DNA of 44,718 nt, taken from Pseudomonadota bacterium. GTDB taxonomy: Bacteria > Pseudomonadota > Gammaproteobacteria > Burkholderiales > Burkholderiaceae_C. Positions 27,915-37,148 of the stretch are shown here, piece after piece; position 1 is the first letter of the stretch; every line of letters begins with the position of its first letter. The translations under genes were made by a program, and so were the position numbers. The DNA lies in the NCBI GenBank assembly GCA_020161215.1, contig JAIUOM010000021.1, positions 1 through 44,718 of the forward strand, read 5' to 3'. Below the pieces are notes generated by a model, which saw only the letters and a list, made by a program, of their open reading frames with translations, was not told the DNA's origin and did no database searches.

Positions 27915-28088
27915 TCAGTCCAAGCCGCCAGATCGATCAAACAAGGAGTTCGCCCATTTCACCATCTCCTCGTGGGAGATCGTTCTGCCCGCATCCACGT
28001 CAGCAAGACCAGCCAAGGTGCGCTGATGCTTCTCTTCATCCGACAGCTCTGGCAAACCCGCTAGTAAATCGTGGTCAGACCCTTTCAT
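27915..28088 (-). CDS. Small ParD-like antitoxin, apparently orphan
   Basis: A 57-residue protein starts at ATG 28088 with GGAG about ten bases upstream. It contains TLAGLADVDAGRTISHEE (residues 25-42) followed by MVKWANSL. The ADxDAGRxxxHEExxxW pattern is the C-terminal toxin-binding segment of ParD/CopG/RelB-type antitoxins. The usual ribbon-helix-helix at the start is very short here, so the gene may be a truncated relative. A ParE/RelE toxin would be expected just downstream (27694-27914), but none can be read there on either strand; the IS21 insertion may have removed it. Confidence 0.6.
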   Translation of the reverse strand: MKGSDHDLLAGLPELSDEEKHQRTLAGLADVDAGRTISHEEMVKWANSLFDRSGGLD

Positions 28089-28220
28089 GCTTGGTACTCC
28101 GCCGAGTCCGCGACAGTTCTACACAATCGGCGACCTAATCATCCGGGATCGGTCTTCTGAGGCATTTTCCCCGGCGTACTCGAGCAGGGAAGCAGAAGGT
28201 CAGTGAGGCGCAAAGGGCGG

Positions 28221-28769
28221 TCATTCCTGATCAGCGTTCTTTCGAGGCTTCTCGGCAGAGCCAAGGCCGCGGAGGCCATTCATCGTGTTGACATGGGTGA
28301 CCTCTCTGTCGGCCTGACTCTTCAATTGGTCGGCAGGGATCAAGGTCAGCACTACAGTCCATACTTGCCACAGCGTAAGTCCTGTCAGCACCGAGAATGA
28401 AAAAGCTCTCAGCAGTCCGATATGCGACATTAATGCAGGAATTTGTCGGACGATAGGCACAAGTACGCCAATGATCAGCACCAAGCACAGAATGACGGTC
28501 GAGTTGGCAATAGGCGTGAACAGGCTGCTGAATCTTTGGCCGGCGGGTGAATTACGGTCACCATTGCCGAGGGATAGGCGAAGCCGATCCGGGTAGACGA
28601 TAGCAAGCCATGCGCCGACAACAGCAAAAATGATGGCGGCAGTAGTGCGGAGTGCTTCGTATAGCGGCCACTGCTCAGAAAAAGGAATGCGAGAGCCAAT
28701 GGAAAAGGCTATGGCCACCAGTGCGACGGAGCCAATCCAAGCGACCACCTTGATGAGCTTGGCGGTCAT
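28221..28769 (-). CDS. Four-helix membrane protein of an unknown two-gene module
   Basis: A 182-residue protein has four hydrophobic segments: about 5-25 (VVAWIGSVALVAIAFSIG), 40-60 (TTAAIIFAVVGAWLAIVY), 90-112 (STVILCLVLIIGVLVPIV) and 122-145 (LLRAFSFSVLTGLTLWQVW), and a charged C-terminal tail rich in Lys/Glu. Its ATG overlaps the stop of the 345-residue gene in an ATGA arrangement, so the two are translationally coupled. Four-helix membrane partners of a soluble sensor are common in anti-phage systems. Its position next to a type I restriction operon supports such a role, but no family was recognised, so this is inference. Confidence 0.6.
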   Translation of the reverse strand: MTAKLIKVVAWIGSVALVAIAFSIGSRIPFSEQWPLYEALRTTAAIIFAVVGAWLAIVYPDRLRLSLGNGDRNSPAGQRFSSLFTPIANSTVILCLVLIIGVLVPIVRQIPALMSHIGLLRAFSFSVLTGLTLWQVWTVVLTLIPADQLKSQADREVTHVNTMNGLRGLGSAEKPRKNADQE

Positions 28770-29803
28770 GCCAGTAGTTTGAGCAAAGTGTTCTTCATGT
28801 TCATCACCTGAGTCAGGAGATGTCGGCCATCGATCTGTCCGGTGGCACCATCACGCATCACTTCAATCATGAATTCGCCCGCTGCACGGCTTCCGGCAAG
28901 CCAGTGGATTGTGCTGTCTCCCGTGAATCGAAATCCAAAATCGTCGTGCTCCGATCCACCATTATCATCCCATTCTTTGATGATGGCCTTCACTTCCCTT
29001 TGTGTCAGCGTCATGGACAAGCTGGAGCGCAATTTGGCGACTTTCGGTGGGGCGTTTGGCACACCGAGACTCATCCACGTAAGCGCCTTCTGCCAAGAGG
29101 CTCGCTTTTCTTTAACCTTCAATTCGAGATCTACACGGCGATGTACATGCCGGATCTCATCGGCCCGCTTGATGATGTCGGCATGCATGCCGGGCTTAAA
29201 GAAGAGGCTGGTTCGGAAGCGTGGGTGAACATTCGTGCTAGGGGCTTGGTTCTGCTTTTCCCTGTAGCCATAAACAGTAATAGTGTCTTCATCATCTTCA
29301 TCGTCCTTGGGAAGTTGAACGGCATATTTGGACTGTGTGGTTAGAAAATGCTCACAGTATTCCTGGAAGCCTGTTTGCCCCGTGGCTACCTGGCCGAAGC
29401 GAAGGGTGGCGATGACATCTTTGTTGGGGATGGCCCAGAAGTACGTGGGATAACCTGGAATGGTGCCTTGCTTCACATTGTTGAGCACCACTTGTGCGTG
29501 GCCTACCTGTGCGCTAGCGGCAACCGATGAAATTTTTCCGCCCTTTGTGGCAGGAACTTCGTTCCATGTGGTGATCAACGAGCATCCATCCTGCTTGTTG
29601 ATGCCAAACAAATAGACGGGCGGCAGCTCACCGCCGTTGGACGCTTCTGCTAACTTGGTGTCACCCAATAGTTTTCCATTTGACCATTGCTGGAGTTGGT
29701 CGAGTAGGTCGGTTGTTGATCCGAATGAAGGCTGCTTGGCCCCGTGCGTGTAGTAACCGCATCGGTTAATCCGATGGAACGTGATCAGCATTTTTTCCTG
29801 CAT
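28766..29803 (-). CDS. Uncharacterised 345-residue protein, partner of the membrane protein
   Basis: The product begins MQEKMLITFHRINRCGYY; M5 (29791) is an alternative start. Two parts can be seen. Residues about 1-165 form a compact mixed domain with LITTWNEVPA and YPTYFWAIPNKDVIATLRFG segments. After an acidic linker (DDEDDEDT near 170) a helical, basic region follows, with DIIKRADEIRHVHRRVDLEL (about 215) and LTQREVKAIIKEWDD (about 275). No catalytic motif was recognised. It lies 81 bases downstream of hsdR on the same strand and is coupled by ATGA to the four-helix protein. This looks like a sensor/effector pair, possibly anti-phage; nothing in the sequence proves that. Confidence 0.6.
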   Translation of the reverse strand: MQEKMLITFHRINRCGYYTHGAKQPSFGSTTDLLDQLQQWSNGKLLGDTKLAEASNGGELPPVYLFGINKQDGCSLITTWNEVPATKGGKISSVAASAQVGHAQVVLNNVKQGTIPGYPTYFWAIPNKDVIATLRFGQVATGQTGFQEYCEHFLTTQSKYAVQLPKDDEDDEDTITVYGYREKQNQAPSTNVHPRFRTSLFFKPGMHADIIKRADEIRHVHRRVDLELKVKEKRASWQKALTWMSLGVPNAPPKVAKLRSSLSMTLTQREVKAIIKEWDDNGGSEHDDFGFRFTGDSTIHWLAGSRAAGEFMIEVMRDGATGQIDGRHLLTQVMNMKNTLLKLLA

Positions 29804-29884
29804 ACGAACAACCCCCTGATGATGAACTTCCCGCTTTAGGATCGGTTAACTAGATGATAAGCCGCTCCGCTTGGGGTTTGCGAA

Positions 29885-32800
29885 TTACACGCCCAGCTCC
29901 CTGCGGTCAATATTCTGCTCAGCCTTGACCAACTCGTAGAGCAACCCGACCAGTGGCGTCATCGCTTGCTTGTCGTTCTTCAAGACATGGGTCACCAGGT
30001 CCGTGTGCGACCCCAAGGCCCGCACTAGCGCCGATTGGACCGAACCCTTGATGTTGCCGTTCATGGCTACGTCGCGGGGATTGTTCTTGATCTGGGCTAC
30101 GGTGTTGGCGTCCTCGCGCACGATGTCGGCCAAGTGGTTCACCAAGGCCACCTTGTCGGTCAGGGGTGTGGCCTCGCCAAAGATCGAGTTCAGGCGCGCG
30201 ATCACTTGGCGCAAGTACACGGGAAGCTCAGCTTGGCCACCGCCACCGGGGCCCACTGGCTTGAGGATGTCGGCATCTTCCTTAGGCGGTTCGTCGGTGT
30301 TGGGCATGTCCTCAGGCTTGATGTCGAAGCCGGTCAGGACCAGGGCGGATACGTCGACTTGCTCAGGCGGAACGCCATTGAGACGCTTGGCCAACAGGCG
30401 CGCGAAGCTGGCAAACGCTTCCAAGCCAGGATCACCTAGGTCGATCGTCTGGGCGATGTAGGTGTACAGCGATCCGAACCGGGTCAGGCCGGACTTGAAG
30501 TCCAGCAGTCGCTGCAAGACTTCGGCGCGCGCTGTCCGGGTGGCGTCGGCCTGCTTCATGCCGGCCTCATTGCCCTGGGTCTTGGCGATCTCGTATGCGG
30601 CTTCGGCCGCCAGGATTGCTGCGCGCTCCTTCTTGACCTGGTCGTTGAAGCGTTCGGTGGGCGCGCTGGTGGCCGCGTACAGCTCCTTGTGCTGTGCTTG
30701 CTCGCCTGCAGCAAACGCGGCGGCCGACTTGAAGCGCACGGCTGCGTAGGCGTCTACCTCGCCTTGCGTGTAGATATCGGCCTTGTCCAGGTCAGCCTGT
30801 AGGTCGTAGATGACATTAGGATTCTGGACATCATTGATCCGGGCGCCTTTGTCGTACTTGGCGAACGCATCTAGGATGACCTGCGGGTCGTTGACGAAGT
30901 CGACCACGAAGGTGGTGTCCTTGCCGGGCGCAATCCGGTTGAGCCGGGACAAGGTCTGGACGATCTCCACAGGGTTGGCGATCTTCTTGTCCAGGTACAT
31001 CGCACACAGCTTGGGCTGGTCGAAGCCGGTCTGGAACTTGTTGGCCACGATCATGACCCGGAACTCGGGCCGGTCGAACACCTTGCGCAGGTCGGTGCCG
31101 TACTGGCGCGGATTCATGTTGCTTTCGGTGAACTGCTCGTCGTCTTGGGCAGCGAACGGATCGTCCTTCAACTGCTCGTCGGAGCTATGGACGACTTCCT
31201 TGCCCGTGAGAGAGCCTGAGAACGCCACCAAGGCCTGGAACGCCTTGTGCTGGGGGTGGGTGTCGATATACGCATCGAAGGCGCGCTTGTAGCGCACTGC
31301 GGACGCGCGCGAGGAGGTCACGATCATGGCCTTGGCCGTTCCGCCCAGAAGTGGGGCGACGTTCGCTGCGAAGTGCTCGACGATGAACTCGACCTTCTGG
31401 GTGACGTTGGTCGCATGCAGGTTCAGCCACTTGGCCAGGGCACGCTTGGCCACCTTTTGGGAGACCCGCTTGCCATCCTTGATGGGCTCTGCCAGGTTGA
31501 AAGCTGTCTTGTAAGGCAGGTAGCCCTTCATGACATCGAGGATGAAGCCCTCGTCGATGGCCTGGCGCATGGGGTACTTGTGGAACGACTCTGGCTTGTT
31601 CTCCTTGCTTGCCGGCTTGGTCGGATCAGCAGGGCGTCCGAACAGCGTGAGGGTGGCGTGCTTGGGCGTGGCCGTGAAGGCGAAGTAGGAGACGTTTTTC
31701 GGGCGCACGCGCGAGGACTGGATCTTCTCCAGCAACTCTTCGACCGTGAGGCCTTCCATTTCCTTGGCATCGCGCAGGGAGAGTGTGGCCTGCAGCTTGG
31801 AGGCGGCCGAGCCCGTCTGGCTGGTGTGGGCTTCGTCGATGATGACCGCGAAGTTGCGATCACGCAGCTTGCCATTGGTCAGCACTTGCTCCATGGCGTA
31901 GGGGAAGGTCTGGAGCGTGACCACGATGATGGGCGTGCCGCGTTCCATTTCCTTGGCCAGTTCCTTGGACTTGCTCTCGCCGGTGTCCTTGTCGCCGATG
32001 GCGGCGATCAGGTCGTGCTGGTGGTCGATCTGCTGGACGGCGTCCTGGAGTTGCTTGTCCAGCACCGTGCGGTCGGTGACCACGATCACCGAGTGGAAGT
32101 AGGGGGCGCCCTTATCGCTGCGCAGGCGGATCAAGTCGTGCGCGGTCCAGGCGATGGTGCTGGTCTTGCCCGAGCCTGCCGAGTGCTCGCACAGGTACGT
32201 CATGCCGGGGCCATTGGCCTTGGCATCGGCAATCATCCGGGTGACCGCATCCCACTGGTGGAAGCGCGGGAAGATCTGCGTTTCCTTGCGGGTGTGATTG
32301 CCCGCCAGAACTACCACGTCCTTTTTCTCCGTGTACACGAAGCTGTGGAAGATCCGCAGCCAGTTATCGCGCTGGCAGACCTGCTCCCAGAAGTGTGAGA
32401 CTGGGTACTCTCCGTCCTCGCGGATGGGGTTGCCCGTCCAGACGCCATTGCTGCCGTCCCGCCCCTGGTTGAAGGGCAGGAAGTAGCTGTTCTTGCCGTC
32501 CAGCTTGGTGCACATCTGGATGTCGCTGTCGGACATGGCGAAGTGAACAACCGCGCCGCGCTGGAAGGTCAGTAGCGGTTCCTTGCGTCGCGTGGCCGGC
32601 TCCATCGGAAGTCGATCGTTCTTGTACTGCTCAACGGCGGCCTCGGCCGACTGGGTGAAATCTGTCTTGATCTCGACGGTGGCCACGGCCAGGCCATTGA
32701 TGAAGAACACCAGATCGATGGCCAGCTTGCTGCCAGGGCGATACATGAGCTGCGGCACCACACGCAGAATGTTGGCGTTGTAGCGCTCCCAGGCCTTCGG

Positions 32801-33145
32801 GTCGCGCTCGTCTTCGGGCAGGCCTTCGCTCAGCGCAATCTCGCCTGCGCCGGCCACCTTGATCCCCTTGCGTAGCACGTTGACCGTGCCCTCGCGCTCC
32901 AGCGACTGGGCCAATCGATCCATGAGGGTGGCGGTGGCCTTCTCGCCATTGCTCGCGACCAGCTTGTCCCACTTGTCCGGCTGCGTGGTCTGTACCCACT
33001 TGGCCAGATCTTCGGGGTACAGCGCGAAGTTCTGGTTGTAGCCAGCGGTAGTTCCCACCTTCCAGTCGCGAGCAGCCAGTTGCTTGACGACGTACTCCTC
33101 GAAGTAGCGTTCGCGATGGGCGGTGTCGGTGAAGGCGGAGTGCAT
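29885..33145 (-). CDS. hsdR: Type I restriction endonuclease subunit R
   Basis: HsdR is the translocase-nuclease of type I systems: it pumps DNA with ATP and cuts when blocked. The 1086-residue protein has the N-terminal PD-(D/E)xK nuclease (IDLVFFINGL... then VEIKTDF near 158), Walker A AGSGKTSTIAW at about 323, the DEAH-type box IIDEAHTSQTG at about 436, and the helicase motif QTGFDQPKL later. Length is normal. It is the last hsd gene, nine bases after the embedded membrane-protein gene. The order hsdM-hsdS-(membrane protein)-hsdR on one strand fits a single transcript. No frameshift was seen, so restriction is probably active. Confidence 0.94.
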   Translation of the reverse strand: MHSAFTDTAHRERYFEEYVVKQLAARDWKVGTTAGYNQNFALYPEDLAKWVQTTQPDKWDKLVASNGEKATATLMDRLAQSLEREGTVNVLRKGIKVAGAGEIALSEGLPEDERDPKAWERYNANILRVVPQLMYRPGSKLAIDLVFFINGLAVATVEIKTDFTQSAEAAVEQYKNDRLPMEPATRRKEPLLTFQRGAVVHFAMSDSDIQMCTKLDGKNSYFLPFNQGRDGSNGVWTGNPIREDGEYPVSHFWEQVCQRDNWLRIFHSFVYTEKKDVVVLAGNHTRKETQIFPRFHQWDAVTRMIADAKANGPGMTYLCEHSAGSGKTSTIAWTAHDLIRLRSDKGAPYFHSVIVVTDRTVLDKQLQDAVQQIDHQHDLIAAIGDKDTGESKSKELAKEMERGTPIIVVTLQTFPYAMEQVLTNGKLRDRNFAVIIDEAHTSQTGSAASKLQATLSLRDAKEMEGLTVEELLEKIQSSRVRPKNVSYFAFTATPKHATLTLFGRPADPTKPASKENKPESFHKYPMRQAIDEGFILDVMKGYLPYKTAFNLAEPIKDGKRVSQKVAKRALAKWLNLHATNVTQKVEFIVEHFAANVAPLLGGTAKAMIVTSSRASAVRYKRAFDAYIDTHPQHKAFQALVAFSGSLTGKEVVHSSDEQLKDDPFAAQDDEQFTESNMNPRQYGTDLRKVFDRPEFRVMIVANKFQTGFDQPKLCAMYLDKKIANPVEIVQTLSRLNRIAPGKDTTFVVDFVNDPQVILDAFAKYDKGARINDVQNPNVIYDLQADLDKADIYTQGEVDAYAAVRFKSAAAFAAGEQAQHKELYAATSAPTERFNDQVKKERAAILAAEAAYEIAKTQGNEAGMKQADATRTARAEVLQRLLDFKSGLTRFGSLYTYIAQTIDLGDPGLEAFASFARLLAKRLNGVPPEQVDVSALVLTGFDIKPEDMPNTDEPPKEDADILKPVGPGGGGQAELPVYLRQVIARLNSIFGEATPLTDKVALVNHLADIVREDANTVAQIKNNPRDVAMNGNIKGSVQSALVRALGSHTDLVTHVLKNDKQAMTPLVGLLYELVKAEQNIDRRELGV

Positions 33146-33154
33146 GGTGTGTCC

Positions 33155-33568
33155 TTACGTGGAAACGCCCAGGTGTGCGATGAGGAAGCCAGCGATGCAA
33201 GCATAGGCGGCGATGATCAGAGCCAGCTTGGACCAGTAGAAGAAGATCCCCGGCCAGTTGAACCAGCGGGCAGCAGCAACGTTGGCATCGGCTGTGATCG
33301 ACTTGGCCGCCAACTCCTTCTCCTTGATCCGGTGAAAATACCCCCAGATCGCCGATGAAGTCGCGTACTGCAACAAGTCGCAGGCCAAGGAGAAGCAAAG
33401 CAAGATCATGGCCCAGGTCAGTATCGGTGGGAGAGCGATCCCAGGCTGTGCTTGAGGCTGGTTGAACACCCACACGGCGGCGATGCCGGCGAATGCCAGC
33501 TGCCGCGCCGCGGAACTTGCCGCAGCGGAGTGACAGTAGTAGTTCTCTCTGGCCTCTGACAGCTTCAT
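33155..33568 (-). CDS. Small membrane protein embedded in the hsd operon
   Basis: A 137-residue protein overlaps the hsdS stop by four bases (ATGA) and ends nine bases before hsdR, so it is fully locked into the operon. Hydrophobic segments lie at about 22-37 (QLAFAGIAAVWVF), 45-70 (LPPILTWAMILLCFSLACDLL) and 108-132 (FFYWSKLALIIAAYACIAGFLIA), giving two or three membrane helices with a basic HRIKEKELAAK loop between. It is not a known restriction subunit. A membrane protein at this place could anchor the complex or add an envelope-linked defence function; the family was not recognised. Confidence 0.65.
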   Translation of the reverse strand: MKLSEARENYYCHSAAASSAARQLAFAGIAAVWVFNQPQAQPGIALPPILTWAMILLCFSLACDLLQYATSSAIWGYFHRIKEKELAAKSITADANVAAARWFNWPGIFFYWSKLALIIAAYACIAGFLIAHLGVST

Positions 33569-35082
33569 TTGGACTTATGGCCACCGGGCGGATTACGCGG
33601 GCCGCCGCTGTTGGTATTGCCACTACGGTTGCCGCCGCCAGTGGGGGTGCTCGTTCCAGGGCCAGTCCCCTTGTTGCCCGAGCCGCCAGTGCCGGGGGAG
33701 AAGGGCTTGTTGTTGCCGCCAGATGAGCCGCCGCGATTGGAAGAGGTCATGGTCGTAATGGTGAGAGGGTGGTGGAGTGGTTGGTTACGCAGGTCGATCT
33801 TGCCGGTTACAGCGGCCGTGATCAGGGCGATGCGGTGTTCTCGAAGAAGCTCGATAGAGCGCTCAGTCTTGGCAATCAGGGTGTCAATGCGGGAGGTGCC
33901 GCGATCGAGGTGGGCGACGATCGCTTCCTGTTCAGGGCGTGACGGGATGGCTACTTTCTGTGCCTTCATCCAATCATCCTGTACGCGTTTCTGACCCGCC
34001 GAACCTTCCATGTGGCCCTCAGCAAACCGACGAAATCCAGTTGCAGCGAACAGCCACCAAGAATACTGCTGGGTCACTGATTGAAACGGCCGCAATACGA
34101 TCAGCTCGGTTGTTCCGAAGCCAACCCCACCAATCAGGTCATCGACGGCCGCGCCCTTGCCGTTCTCGAAGCATGGTGTGATTTTTGCGACAACGACGTC
34201 GCCGTTTGCGAAGTACGAATACCCCGTTTCCACTTCCTGGATCTGGCGAGTCCGCGTCAGGTCGAGGGTCCCAGTTTCTCCAATAGCTTCCATGGGCAGA
34301 AACGAAACCTCCTCGCAGCGAGGGCGGTTGGATATTTCTCGCTTTGAAGGGTTAAATGAATAGAGCCGGCGAGTGGCGCCGACACTCCAATGCGCCGGCA
34401 CCTTCCCCAGCCACTCCACGCCGCTGTCCTTCATCTGCGCACCCGGATCCAGCCCCTTTGTCACGGCATGCGTAATCAGGGCTTGGCGCTTCTCGCGCAG
34501 CAGCTCGATGAAGCGGGTCTTCTTGGCGATCAGGGTGTCGATGCGGGTGGTGGCGCGGTCGAGGTAGGAGGCGATGGCATCCATCTCAGCCTCAGGTGGA
34601 ACCACAACAGGTAGGCGTTTGAGGTCGTCGAATTTCATTGACTGACGGATGCCACCACCGATGCCGTAGAACACCTTGGTAGTGTCGTAAGAGCGCATGA
34701 GGTACTCAAAGAAGCGTGGACTCGCCTCTGGACGTACGGTCACGTAGGCAGAAGTGATGATCCCGCGCTCCAGCGAACGAGCTGATCGAAGGCTGTTCTT
34801 GTCGTTCTGTAGATCCGTGAGACGAAAGACGATGTCGTTGGCCTCAATGATGTTGTATCCCTCAAAGCTGGCTGGGGTCAGACCTTCCAAACGATCCATG
34901 TCCTTCCGAACAAGGCGACCATAGCTTAGCGAGAGAAGGTTTTTCTCTTTCAATCCGGTGTTTGGCTGATCTACCTCGGCTGCAAACGAGTAGAAAGGGC
35001 GAACCGACCAGTGAGAAGGAACCTGGCCAACCCATTCGATGCCGGAGTCTTTCATCGCGCGGCTGGAGGGCAAGGGCGTCAT
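33565..35082 (-). CDS. hsdS: Type I specificity subunit S with low-complexity tail
   Basis: HsdS chooses the bipartite DNA target for methylation and cleavage. The 505-residue protein contains two target recognition domains: the first after MKDSGIEWVGQVPSHW (residues 10-25), ending in LDRATTRIDTLIAKK (about 172-186), and the second after MKDSGVEWLGKVPAHW (about 217), ending LDRGTSRIDTLIAKTERSIELL. The repeat of these central helical segments is the normal twofold layout. Unusually, after AAVTGKIDLR, where HsdS normally stops, some 70 residues continue, rich in Gly, Ser, Asn and Pro (GGSSGGNNKPFSPGTGG, TPTGGGNRSGNTNSGG). It overlaps hsdM and the membrane gene by ATGA at both ends. Confidence 0.93.
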   Translation of the reverse strand: MTPLPSSRAMKDSGIEWVGQVPSHWSVRPFYSFAAEVDQPNTGLKEKNLLSLSYGRLVRKDMDRLEGLTPASFEGYNIIEANDIVFRLTDLQNDKNSLRSARSLERGIITSAYVTVRPEASPRFFEYLMRSYDTTKVFYGIGGGIRQSMKFDDLKRLPVVVPPEAEMDAIASYLDRATTRIDTLIAKKTRFIELLREKRQALITHAVTKGLDPGAQMKDSGVEWLGKVPAHWSVGATRRLYSFNPSKREISNRPRCEEVSFLPMEAIGETGTLDLTRTRQIQEVETGYSYFANGDVVVAKITPCFENGKGAAVDDLIGGVGFGTTELIVLRPFQSVTQQYSWWLFAATGFRRFAEGHMEGSAGQKRVQDDWMKAQKVAIPSRPEQEAIVAHLDRGTSRIDTLIAKTERSIELLREHRIALITAAVTGKIDLRNQPLHHPLTITTMTSSNRGGSSGGNNKPFSPGTGGSGNKGTGPGTSTPTGGGNRSGNTNSGGPRNPPGGHKSK

Positions 35083-37148
35083 TCCGCCACCTCATCCAAG
35101 AGAGATGCGATTTCCTTCTCAACCGCTTTCAATTCGGCATCAATCTCGTGCAGGCCGCGCGGTGGCACGTATTTGTAAAAGTAGCGGTTGAAGTTAATCT
35201 CATAGCCGACCTTGCCCACCTTGCCGTCGCGATCGTCGGTGTACTCGACATCCACCCAAGCGTCAGGGACATGCGGAAGTACCTCTGCGCTCATATAGTC
35301 GTGGATCGATTGTTCCAGTGGCATGGTCTCGTAGTCTTCTAGCTCCTTGTCTGGCCACGGCTCCCCGTCTTCGTCGACAATGATTGGAGCGTCATTATCG
35401 CGCACGCCAAAAGCAGCTTCCAATGCGACATACAGAGGATTTCCAACCTTGCCAACTTTGGCCTTCTTGGCGGCTTCAACGAGGGTGTCCAGCCATTCGT
35501 AGGGGTGCGTGGCGTCATCTTGCTTGACGAGGAAGGCCAACCAGGCCTTCTGGTCCTTGGCGTCCAGCTTGGTGAAAGGTTTGCTAGCCTTAAATGCTTC
35601 GATGGCCTCTTTGGTAACGCGGATGACGAGCCGCAGCGGGCGCTGGACCTTGATCCGCCGATAGCCGAAATCGCGATAGTCCACAATCCGCACGTTCTCG
35701 CTCGGCGTGAAGTCAGCATAGAGACGGGCGATGTCCTGAATTTGACTGTCGCTGACATAGCGGCGCTTGTTACCCTCAGCCTTGCGCATGGGGCTGTGCA
35801 TGTCGGTCGCATTGATCAACTGGATCTTGCCGCGGCGATCTTGCGGCTTGTTGTTGGTCAGCAGCCAAATGTAAGTGCCGATGCCCGTGCGGAAGAAGAT
35901 GTCGTTGGGTAGGGCGACGATAGTCTCTACGTAGTCCTTTTCCAGCAGCCATCGGCGGATCTGCGACTCGCTGTGGCCATGACCGCCTGCGGTTCCGGTG
36001 AAAAGTGGTGAGCCCGACAGGATGATCGCCGCGCGGCCACCGCCCTTGTTGGGGTGTTCAAGTTTGGAAATCAGGTGCTGGATGAAGAGCATGGAGCCGT
36101 CGGTAACCTTCGGGGTGCCGGCACCGAAGCGGCCCTCGAACCCCTTCTCCTTAGCTTCGCGCTCGACGAACGCCTGGTCCTTCTCCCACTTCTTGCCGAA
36201 AGGAGGATTGGAGAGGCAGTAGTGAAAGCGCTGGCCCGCAAAGGCGTCTTGGGACAGCGTAGACTTCGGGCCGGCGATGTTGGTCGACAGGTCGCGTGCG
36301 GGCTCGGTTTCCAGACGGCGCAGCAGCATGTTGGCGAGCGCCACCGCGTGGGTCTCCGGCTCCAGTTCTTGCCCGAAAGGGAGTAGTACAGGCGGAGCCT
36401 TGCCTCTGGCAGCGAAGCCATCGATGTGGTTCATGGCGTCGATGAGGAAGCCGCCGGTGCCGCAGGTGGGGTCGTAGAGCGTACGGATCAGGCCCGGGTT
36501 GTTGCGGAACAGCGCATCGTCCGGATCTAGCAGCAGAGTAGTGGCCAGGTGGACCACGTCGCGCGGCGTCATGAAGTCTTCGGCCGCCTCGTTGACCTCA
36601 GAGCCGAACCTACGGATCAGGTGCTCGTAGATGTTGGACATCACTCGGTCGGGCACGACATCCGGGTGCAGGTCGGTGTTGGCGAAGTTCTGGCAGATCT
36701 TGAACAGGATGTCGGCACGGGCGAGGCGGGCGATCGTGTCGACGAAATTGAATTGATCGAAGATGACGCGGGCATTGTCCGAGAAGCCCGCCACGTAGGC
36801 CTCCAGGTTCGACTTGGTCTTGGTGGCGCCCAGGGTGGCCAGCGAATACTGCGAGGTGTTGTAGAAGGGCAGGCCTGCGGTCTGACGCAGGATCATGTCG
36901 GTATCCAGGCCCTTGGTCTTGAACTTGGTATGCGCATCACGGACGTTGTCGCGGGTGGGTTCAAGCACGCATTCCAAGCGACGCAGCAGCGTGAACGGCA
37001 GGATGATCTTGCCGAAGTCGGTGTGTCTGAAGTCGCCCCAGAGATCCTCGGCGTTCTTCCAGATGAAGTTGGCCAGGACTGTGTCGTTGGCCTTGGGGGC
37101 TTCGGCGACAGTCTGAGGGGCTGGTTTGGCTTGCTTGGTCTTGGTCAT
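35079..37148 (-). CDS. hsdM: Type I DNA methyltransferase subunit M
   Basis: HsdM methylates adenine in the target chosen by HsdS and protects host DNA. From ATG 37148 the product has 689 residues. The N-terminal helical region (FIWKNAEDLWGDFRHTDFGK) precedes the SAM-binding motif I DPTCGTGGF (about 228) and catalytic motif IV NPPFGKKW (about 314). The C-terminal extension carries WPDKELEDYETMPL, as in N6-adenine type I M subunits. In-frame sequence upstream of 37148 is not protein-like. The stop overlaps hsdS by four bases. A small basic protein gene is the next gene upstream, 153 bases away. Confidence 0.95.
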   Translation of the reverse strand: MTKTKQAKPAPQTVAEAPKANDTVLANFIWKNAEDLWGDFRHTDFGKIILPFTLLRRLECVLEPTRDNVRDAHTKFKTKGLDTDMILRQTAGLPFYNTSQYSLATLGATKTKSNLEAYVAGFSDNARVIFDQFNFVDTIARLARADILFKICQNFANTDLHPDVVPDRVMSNIYEHLIRRFGSEVNEAAEDFMTPRDVVHLATTLLLDPDDALFRNNPGLIRTLYDPTCGTGGFLIDAMNHIDGFAARGKAPPVLLPFGQELEPETHAVALANMLLRRLETEPARDLSTNIAGPKSTLSQDAFAGQRFHYCLSNPPFGKKWEKDQAFVEREAKEKGFEGRFGAGTPKVTDGSMLFIQHLISKLEHPNKGGGRAAIILSGSPLFTGTAGGHGHSESQIRRWLLEKDYVETIVALPNDIFFRTGIGTYIWLLTNNKPQDRRGKIQLINATDMHSPMRKAEGNKRRYVSDSQIQDIARLYADFTPSENVRIVDYRDFGYRRIKVQRPLRLVIRVTKEAIEAFKASKPFTKLDAKDQKAWLAFLVKQDDATHPYEWLDTLVEAAKKAKVGKVGNPLYVALEAAFGVRDNDAPIIVDEDGEPWPDKELEDYETMPLEQSIHDYMSAEVLPHVPDAWVDVEYTDDRDGKVGKVGYEINFNRYFYKYVPPRGLHEIDAELKAVEKEIASLLDEVAE

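Noticed and set aside
28221-29803. Assignment of the two-gene module to Kiwa (KwaA/KwaB)
   Set aside because: The four-helix partner is suggestive, but the 345-residue protein shows no sequence features that I can identify with KwaB (DUF4868).
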